From contig NZ_JACHMZ010000001.1 in NCBI RefSeq assembly GCF_014205165.1, positions 7,360,501 through 7,424,500 on the forward strand: a stretch of DNA of 64,000 bases, given 5' to 3'. This stretch comes from Micromonospora carbonacea. Lineage in GTDB: Bacteria; Actinomycetota; Actinomycetes; Mycobacteriales; Micromonosporaceae. The translations under genes and the position numbers were made by a program. Under the pieces are notes generated by a model, which saw nothing but the letters and a program-made list of their open reading frames with translations, ran no database searches and was not told where the DNA came from. This document shows positions 58,824 through 64,000 of the stretch, piece after piece. Each line of letters begins with the position of its first letter. The first letter of the stretch is position 1.

Positions 58824-59382
58824 CCACCGCGCCACCGGGACCGCTTCGGGGTGCGGGAAACCAGCCGGAACGGCGCACGGGCGGGCCGGACGGATCGCAT
58901 GCCGGCCAATTTCCAGCAGCACCGAACGAATGTGACCACCTTTCACGGCGGCGAGGCGCGCCGCTTCAATCCAGGCCCGCGCCGGTCGGGCGGCGAGAGC
59001 GAACTCGGCGACGCGCAGTCCGGAATTTGCTTTCGTTCGCAACTAATCGACATGCTTCAATTGCTTGTCGAGTCGGGGCGCGAGCTCGCGGGGTGGACCC
59101 GCGTCGGGGTGGGTGGTGGCGGCGGCGAAAAATTGTCAGCATGTGCTGAGATGACCACGTTCGGTGACGGTTTCGCGCTTTGTGGCCGGCCGAACGAGGG
59201 TTTTTGTCCTGAATAAGGAGTTACATCATCTGCTGGTCAGAGTGAAGCGTTCTGGGGTTTCGGTCCAAGATGTTCCGGCTGTCGACGTGCGCCTGCGGCT
59301 TACAATGGGCGGCGGTGCCGCCAGCGTTGTTGTCTCCAGCTGGCGGGAAACTGGCCGCGTTCGTTGCATTCGGGGAGTGACC
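58824..59382. other. Long leader/intergenic region before the SARP gene
   Basis: 559 bp, clearly AT-richer than its surroundings from about 58900 to 59380, as is usual before cluster regulators. It contains the dyad listed at 59047-59071. A 121-codon open frame (58851-59216) lacks a ribosome site and protein-like composition, so I do not call a gene. Confidence 0.5.
59047..59071. promoter_or_regulatory. Dyad upstream of the SARP gene
   Basis: TCGACATGC-7-GCTTGTCGA pairs at 8 of 9 positions. It lies 312 bp before the start, so it would control a distant promoter or an unseen small transcript. Confidence 0.35.
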
Positions 59383-60270
59383 GTGCGTATTGCAATCCTT
59401 GGCCCGCTCGCTGCGACTCACCACGGTCAGCCGGTCGTCCCCACCGCAGTCAAGCCGAGAACGGTTCTGGGCGTATTAGCTGTAAATGCCAATGATGTGG
59501 TTCCGGTGGATGTTCTGATCTCCGAGCTTTGGCCCGATTCGCCACCGAGACATGCGCGCACCACCATCCAGACGTACGTTCTGGGCCTGCGAAAACTGAT
59601 GCAGGGTGCCGCCGCGGCGGTGGACAAGCCAGACGACTCCAAGCAGGTCCTCGTCACGACCCCCGCCGGTTATCTGCTCCGGGTGCCCCGCGACTCCGTC
59701 GACGCCGGCCACTTCGAACGGCTGGCCAACATCGGCTACCGGGCGCGGGAGCGGCAGGAGCACGCAGCTGCCGCCCGGGCCTTCGCCGAGGCGCTCAGCT
59801 GGTGGCGGGGGCCCGCCCTCGTGGACGTCCAGGCCGGCCGGCGACTCCGGCTCTATGCGCAACGCCTCAGCGAGGGCCGGCTCAACGCCCTCTCCTGCCG
59901 GATCGAGGCCGACGTGCGCCTCGGCCGGCACCACGAGCTCATCGGGGAACTGTCCGTGGTCACCTCGCAACACCCCACCCACGAGGGACTGGTGGCCCAC
60001 CTCATGCTCGCGCTCTACCGGTCCGGCCGCCGGTGCGAGGCACTGGAGACCTACCAGCGGCTCCGCGCCAACCTTACCGACCAGCGCGGGTTGGAGCCCT
60101 CGCCGGCCCTGCGCCGCCTGCACCGCTCGATGCTCAGCGCGGACCAGGCGACGACCGACCTGGTCGAGCCCTGGCAGGGTACGCAGGGCGCGCCGCACCG
60201 GCCCGCACCGCAGCAGCGGATCCCGGCCGACGTCGCGACGATGCCGTGGTCGGTGGGCGGCCCGAACTAG
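59383..60270 (+). CDS. SARP-family pathway-specific activator
   Basis: A 295-residue regulator. An OmpR-like winged helix (about 1-95) has RIAILGPLAATHHGQPVV, PRTVLGVLAVNANDVVPVD and the DNA-binding stretch ARTTIQTYVLGLRKLM. The bacterial transcription activation (BTAD) domain follows (about 100-255): VDAGHFERLANIGYRAR, LIGELSVVTSQHPTHEGLVA, HLMLALYRSGRRCEALETYQ. SARPs switch on antibiotic clusters. GTG 59383 has GGGGAGT 6 nt upstream. Leu-32 is a TTA codon (59476-59478), so translation may depend on the rare bldA tRNA. Convergent with the P450 operon, which it probably controls together with genes to the right. Confidence 0.92.
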   Translation: MRIAILGPLAATHHGQPVVPTAVKPRTVLGVLAVNANDVVPVDVLISELWPDSPPRHARTTIQTYVLGLRKLMQGAAAAVDKPDDSKQVLVTTPAGYLLRVPRDSVDAGHFERLANIGYRARERQEHAAAARAFAEALSWWRGPALVDVQAGRRLRLYAQRLSEGRLNALSCRIEADVRLGRHHELIGELSVVTSQHPTHEGLVAHLMLALYRSGRRCEALETYQRLRANLTDQRGLEPSPALRRLHRSMLSADQATTDLVEPWQGTQGAPHRPAPQQRIPADVATMPWSVGGPN

Positions 60271-60323
60271 TGCCGCCGCTGCCCGGCCCAGATCGAGCCG
60301 CCCGGCCGCCCATCGAGGCCGTC

Positions 60324-61547
60324 TCAGCCGCCCCCCATCCCGTACGGGAACGCCCGCACCGTCTGGGCGAACCCGTCGTCGGCCAGCCGGAAACCCGACA
60401 CGTCCGGGTGGATGCCCCGGCTGCCGACCAGCCCGACCAGCCCGGCCACCACCTGCAACCGGGCGCTGGCCGCGCCGAGGCAGTAGTGGGCACCCTTGCC
60501 GAAGGTGATGTTCAGGCTCCGGCTGCGACCCGGGCAGAAGGCGAGGGGATCGGCCATCCGATTCGGGTCGCGGTTGACGGCCACGATGTCGACGACCACC
60601 GCCTCACCGGGACGCAGAGGGACACCGAGGCAGTCGCAGTCCGCCAGCACCCAGCCGTACACGCCGAGGAAGGGCGGCGCCAGCCGCATCGCCTCCTCGG
60701 CGACGTCCGCCGTGTCGGCCGTGCCCTCCCGCAGCGCGGCCAGCAACGCGGGATCGCCGTACGCGCAGCGGCAGGCCACGGCGGTGCCCGTCGTCACCTG
60801 CGGCACCCCGGCCGCTAGGAGCTGCGCCACCGCCGCCACGTCGGCCCACGGATTCGGCCCCTCCGTCTCGGCGTGTGCCTGAAAGCTCGCCACGACCGGC
60901 GTCACCGCCGCGCCGGCGGTCAGCTCGTCGACCGCCGTCCGCAGGTAGCGCAGCGCCGTGGTGAACGCCGCCGCCTGCCGGGCCGGCAGGTCCAGGACAC
61001 CGCGCGAACGCGCGAGGATCACCGACATGACGATCCGGTAGACCTTGGCCAGCGCCGGCCACCGGTCCGGGGGGAACCCCATCAGCAGCAACGTGCTGTC
61101 CAGGCAGAACGGCTCGACGAAGTCGGTGACGAGGTCACCCGCGCCGGACAGCGCGGCGGCCCGGCGCTCGGCCAACTCGGCGAATCCGGCGGCGAAGCCG
61201 GCGACGGCGGCGGGGGCGTACGCGCGCCGCAGGTGCCGGCCGAAGGCCGGCTGGTTCGCGCCCCGCTGGTACCACAACTCGAAGAACTGGGCCACGGACG
61301 GGACCTCGTCCGGGGTGGGCAGCGGCACGGGCACCCGGTCGGGGGCCAGCTCCATGCCGACGTGCGGGTCCCGCAGCACGACATCGGCGAGGTCGTGGCT
61401 GTGCACCAGCCACTGCCTCGTGTCGGCACGCCAGGACAGCCCGGCGGGCAGGGGCCGGGCACCGCCCGCGCCGTCGCCCGGCCCGCCTCCGCTGCCGTTG
61501 CCCGGAGTGATGACGGCCGCCGGGCCCCGGTCCGGTTCAGCCGACAC
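60324..61547 (-). CDS. Cytochrome P450, atypical I-helix (third gene of the operon)
   Basis: A 407-residue P450-fold protein. ExxR is EEAMRLAPP and the heme loop is FGKGAHYCLG (C356). The I-helix reads LLAAGVPQVTTGTAVA: where normal P450s have AGxE/DT, both Glu and Thr are replaced (Pro, Gln). Oxygen activation must differ from the standard or the substrate must help, as in some peptide- or phenol-coupling P450s. It is a close paralogue of the gene upstream (shared VAQFFELWY/ITQFFEMWY). GTG 61547 lies inside the end of the upstream gene (11-bp overlap). Confidence 0.88.
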   Translation of the reverse strand: MSAEPDRGPAAVITPGNGSGGGPGDGAGGARPLPAGLSWRADTRQWLVHSHDLADVVLRDPHVGMELAPDRVPVPLPTPDEVPSVAQFFELWYQRGANQPAFGRHLRRAYAPAAVAGFAAGFAELAERRAAALSGAGDLVTDFVEPFCLDSTLLLMGFPPDRWPALAKVYRIVMSVILARSRGVLDLPARQAAAFTTALRYLRTAVDELTAGAAVTPVVASFQAHAETEGPNPWADVAAVAQLLAAGVPQVTTGTAVACRCAYGDPALLAALREGTADTADVAEEAMRLAPPFLGVYGWVLADCDCLGVPLRPGEAVVVDIVAVNRDPNRMADPLAFCPGRSRSLNITFGKGAHYCLGAASARLQVVAGLVGLVGSRGIHPDVSGFRLADDGFAQTVRAFPYGMGGG

Positions 61548-62706
61548 CGTCGCCCCCGATCCGGTAGGGGACCGCCCGTACCTCCTTGAGGTTGTTGCTC
61601 GTGTCGATGTGGACGGCCGCGATGTCCACCTCCAGCCCGGGAACGCCGTGGACCAGCTGACGCAGCCCGGTGGCGACCTGGAGTCGCGCGCTGTGCGCGC
61701 CCAGGCAGTAGTGCGTGCCCTTGCCGAAGGTGAGCAGCTCACTGGGCCGGACCGGACAGCCCCGGGCCGGGTCGACGGCCGGATGGTGGCTCAGGTTGAC
61801 CGCGGCCGTGTCCACGGCGACGATCGTGCCGGGCGGCAGGCGTACGCCGAGGCAGTCGCACGGTTCGCTGACGAACCGGAAGATGTTGCCGAACGGGGGG
61901 TGCTGGCGCAGCATTTCCTCGGCGAGTTCGCCCGTGTCCACCGTCTCGCGCAGGATCGACTCCCGCAGGTGGGGGGACGACCAGATCTCGCGGCAGGCGA
62001 TGCTCGACCCCACGATCATCGGCTCGATCCCGGCCATCAGCAGCTGCCCGATCAGGGCGGCGATGGGCCAGCCGCCCGGGTCGACCGTGGCGAGCTGGCG
62101 GGCGGCCACCAGGAACGGCTCCGTGCCGGGGCCGGCGAGCAGCTCGTCGGTCAGCCGCTTGAGGTAGAGCATGGTGGTGGCGAAGGCCGCCCGCTCCCGC
62201 TCGCCGTACTCGGTGACGCCCAGCAGCTGCTGCTTGAACAGGTGGATCACGAGCCGGGAGACCTTGGCCAGCCGGGTCCACTCCCGCTCCGGCACGCCGA
62301 GCAACAGGAAGGTGCTGTGCGTCAGGTACGGCGACAGGTAGTCGCGGGCCAGGTCGCCCCGGGACGGCATGCCGACCACGAGCCGGTCCGCCTCGGCCCG
62401 GAACGCCGCCCCGAACGCCTGCACCGTCCGGGGAGTGAACGCCTTGCGCAGCTCGCTGTTGAACACCGGGTAGTGCTCGCCGACCGTGTACCACATCTCG
62501 AAGAACTGCGTGATCGTCGGAGCCTGACCGGGCGGGGGCAGCTCCCCCGCCCTGCCGGACTTCCCGTGGTCGACACCCGTGATGATGTGCGGGTCGCGGA
62601 GCACGATCTCGGCCAGCCCCGGGTCCCGTACCTTCAGCCGCCCCCGGCCGGCGTCCCAGACCAGCCCCGTCGGGAGCGTGCCGACGGCCAGCGGGCCGGC
62701 GCTCAT
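61537..62706 (-). CDS. Cytochrome P450, atypical I-helix (second gene of the operon)
   Basis: A 389-residue protein. ExxR is EEMLRQHPP, heme loop FGKGTHYCLG (C334). The I-helix is LLMAGIEPMIVGSSIA: the Glu is kept but the Thr of AGxET is Pro. The C-terminal tail (HIDTSNNLKEVRAVPYRIGG) matches its downstream paralogue in layout. ATG overlaps the upstream P450 stop by ATGA (62703-62706) and the next gene starts within its last codons, so all three are translated as a unit. Confidence 0.88.
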   Translation of the reverse strand: MSAGPLAVGTLPTGLVWDAGRGRLKVRDPGLAEIVLRDPHIITGVDHGKSGRAGELPPPGQAPTITQFFEMWYTVGEHYPVFNSELRKAFTPRTVQAFGAAFRAEADRLVVGMPSRGDLARDYLSPYLTHSTFLLLGVPEREWTRLAKVSRLVIHLFKQQLLGVTEYGERERAAFATTMLYLKRLTDELLAGPGTEPFLVAARQLATVDPGGWPIAALIGQLLMAGIEPMIVGSSIACREIWSSPHLRESILRETVDTGELAEEMLRQHPPFGNIFRFVSEPCDCLGVRLPPGTIVAVDTAAVNLSHHPAVDPARGCPVRPSELLTFGKGTHYCLGAHSARLQVATGLRQLVHGVPGLEVDIAAVHIDTSNNLKEVRAVPYRIGGDGVG

Positions 62707-63941
62707 CGCCCGTCCCCGGCGGCCGTCACCCGCAGCCCGCGCGGGTAGTAGGTGAACAGGTTGCTCGCCAGGACCACGTCGGAGAGGTCCTCGGCGGGGC
62801 GGAGCTGCGGAAAGCGCGCCAGCACCCGGGAGATCGACTCCTGCATCTCGCACCGGGCGAGCGCGGCGCCGAGGCAGTAGTGCGGGCCGTGGCTGAAGGC
62901 GAGCTGGTTGGCCGCCGACGGCCGGGTGAGGTCCAGCACGTCGGCGTCCACGCCGAAGACGGACGTGTCGCGGTTGCCCGAGCCGAGCGAGACGAAGACC
63001 GTGGCGCCGGCCGGGATCGTCGTCCCACCTACCTCGATGTCGGCGGTGGCGTGCTTCGCCACCGCGAACCCGGTGCCCATCTGCGCCCACCGCAGCAGTT
63101 CCTCCACCCCGTTGCCGATCAGCTCGGGGCGCTCCCGCAGCAGGGTGAGCTGGGTGGGATTGAGGAACAGCGCGAAGAACGCGTTGCCCAGCTGCACGGC
63201 CGTGCTCTCGTACCCGGCCATGAGCAGCAGGATCACGGTCGAGATCAGCTCCTCCGTGGACAGCTGGGACTCGTCCTCGTCGCGCAGGGTGATGAGCCGG
63301 CTCAGCAGGTCCTCACCCAGGTCGCGGCGCTTGCGCGAGATGAGCAGGGCCGCGTACCGGCCGATGCCGCCCATCGCCTCGCCGAACTCGGCGAACGACG
63401 ACTGCATGTCCCGGCGGGTGAGCTTGGCCGCGAGCGCGACGAACTCGGGCCGGTTCTCGACCTCGACGCCGAGCAGGTCGCTCATCACCCGGATGGGTAG
63501 CTCGTAGGCGAAGTCCGCCATCAGGTCGAACTCGCCGCCCCGCGCGACGATCCCGTCCAGGATCTCCTCGACGTGCGCGGCGATCCGGGGCCGCATGGCG
63601 TCCGCCTGCCGTTGGGTGAACGCCTTCGCCACGATCCGCCGCCAGCGGGTGTGCCCCGGCGGCTCCGAGATCGAGGACCCAAAGGTGAACGCGGGGCCCG
63701 ACCGGTCGGCCTGGTAGCCCGTGTCGACCCGGGACGCGCCCGCCTGGTCGATGGACCGGCTGAACCGGGAGTCGACCAGGGCGGCGCGGACGTCCTCGTA
63801 CCGGGTGACCAGCCAGGCCGGGTCGCCGCTGGCCAACTTCACCCGGGTCACCGGGGAGTGCTCACGGATCCAACCCCACTGCGGGGGCTCCAGGAAGGGC
63901 TCGGTGCGGGCGAACGGGTACGGGGTGGCGGTCACGTCCAT
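62703..63941 (-). CDS. Cytochrome P450 (first gene of the operon)
   Basis: A 412-residue bacterial class I P450 of the common actinomycete type: SEPPGHTRWRRIVAKAFTQR (C-helix), I-helix LLMAGYESTAVQL with Glu-Ser, ExxR in EELLRWAQ, heme loop FSHGPHYCLGAALAR (C356). It lacks the oddities of the next two P450s and belongs to a different subfamily. ATG 63941 has GGAGG 6 nt upstream; ATG 63947 abuts that site. No redox partner gene is in the window. Confidence 0.92.
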   Translation of the reverse strand: MDVTATPYPFARTEPFLEPPQWGWIREHSPVTRVKLASGDPAWLVTRYEDVRAALVDSRFSRSIDQAGASRVDTGYQADRSGPAFTFGSSISEPPGHTRWRRIVAKAFTQRQADAMRPRIAAHVEEILDGIVARGGEFDLMADFAYELPIRVMSDLLGVEVENRPEFVALAAKLTRRDMQSSFAEFGEAMGGIGRYAALLISRKRRDLGEDLLSRLITLRDEDESQLSTEELISTVILLLMAGYESTAVQLGNAFFALFLNPTQLTLLRERPELIGNGVEELLRWAQMGTGFAVAKHATADIEVGGTTIPAGATVFVSLGSGNRDTSVFGVDADVLDLTRPSAANQLAFSHGPHYCLGAALARCEMQESISRVLARFPQLRPAEDLSDVVLASNLFTYYPRGLRVTAAGDGR

Positions 63942-64000
63942 GGTCATCCTCCGGCGTGGGGTCGGTCAGGAAGCGGTGTGCATCAGGGCGCCGAGGCGCT
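63942..64000. other. Leader of the P450 operon, cut by the window edge
   Basis: Carries the GGAGG ribosome site of the first P450 gene. Whether the operon extends to the right cannot be seen. Confidence 0.4.

Noticed and set aside
58851..59216. 121-codon frame before the SARP gene
   Set aside because: No ribosome site, no motif, and uneven codon use; it lies in an AT-richer regulatory leader.
1..64000. Search for CRISPR arrays, rRNA genes, complete tRNA genes, integrase or phage structural genes
   Set aside because: None seen by reading the sequence; only the 3' tRNA fragment at 4622-4665 was found. A dedicated tRNA and integrase scan could not be run.

Overview
The window is about 64 kb of very GC-rich DNA with dense genes, strong GC bias at third codon positions, frequent GTG starts and many 4-bp gene overlaps. 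This is typical of a filamentous actinomycete. A Micromonosporaceae-type host (for example Micromonospora) is an inference from the gene content: SAV2177-type methyltransferase, cellulolytic enzymes with CBM2/CBM13 modules, a SARP regulator, a terpene synthase and many P450s.

Left end (1-4.7 kb): a decayed IS3-family transposase, a secreted GH2/ricin-lectin beta-galactosidase-like enzyme with an operator-like palindrome, two truncated gene pieces, and an isolated 3' half of a tRNA at 4622-4665. The tRNA piece looks like the distal attachment site of an integrative element lying to its left. From 4.9 to 12.5 kb come a MetE/UROD-like protein, another IS3 scrap, a HEAT-like protein, and a translationally coupled pair that together look like a VioB/RebD-type enzyme split into two genes. 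Two small proteins follow.

From 12.5 to 31.5 kb the genes are mostly housekeeping and regulatory: a type B carboxylesterase, an aldo/keto reductase divergent from a TetR gene with two matching operators, a two-component system followed by a CPBP protease, an AraC-cupin pair, secreted small proteins, a MOSC protein, a second HEAT protein, a methyltransferase coupled to a degenerate-GGDEF/EAL protein, a CBM2-FN3 protein and an S8 peptidase. Several broken genes lie here, including an ankyrin remnant and a hydrolase-cupin chimera.

From 31.6 to 37.2 kb there is a compact module: a 28-residue zinc-ribbon peptide, a small divergent protein, a large CHAT-protease/TPR protein, a 145-residue protein and a second TPR-like protein. 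It resembles the architecture of bacterial conflict or signalling systems, but no such function is shown here. From 37.4 to 42.6 kb is a terpenoid cluster: an unusual fusion of a right-handed beta-helix domain to a cytochrome P450, a class I terpene synthase that overlaps it by 4 bp, and a second P450 paralogue. An FAD monooxygenase with its TetR gene and a leader-like small peptide gene with its own terminator follow.

From 46.3 to 57.5 kb is carbohydrate uptake and polysaccharide attack: a sugar-binding lipoprotein coupled to a single polypeptide carrying both ABC permease halves, then GH5-CBM13 cellulase, a PrsW protease, a Cip1-like secreted protein, a YcxB-like protein, an AA10 LPMO and a CBM2-GH62 arabinofuranosidase with a near-perfect CebR box. 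The right end (57.6-64 kb) has an HpcH/HpaI-type aldolase and the start of another biosynthetic cluster: a SARP regulator with a TTA codon opposite a coupled operon of three P450s, which continues beyond the window.
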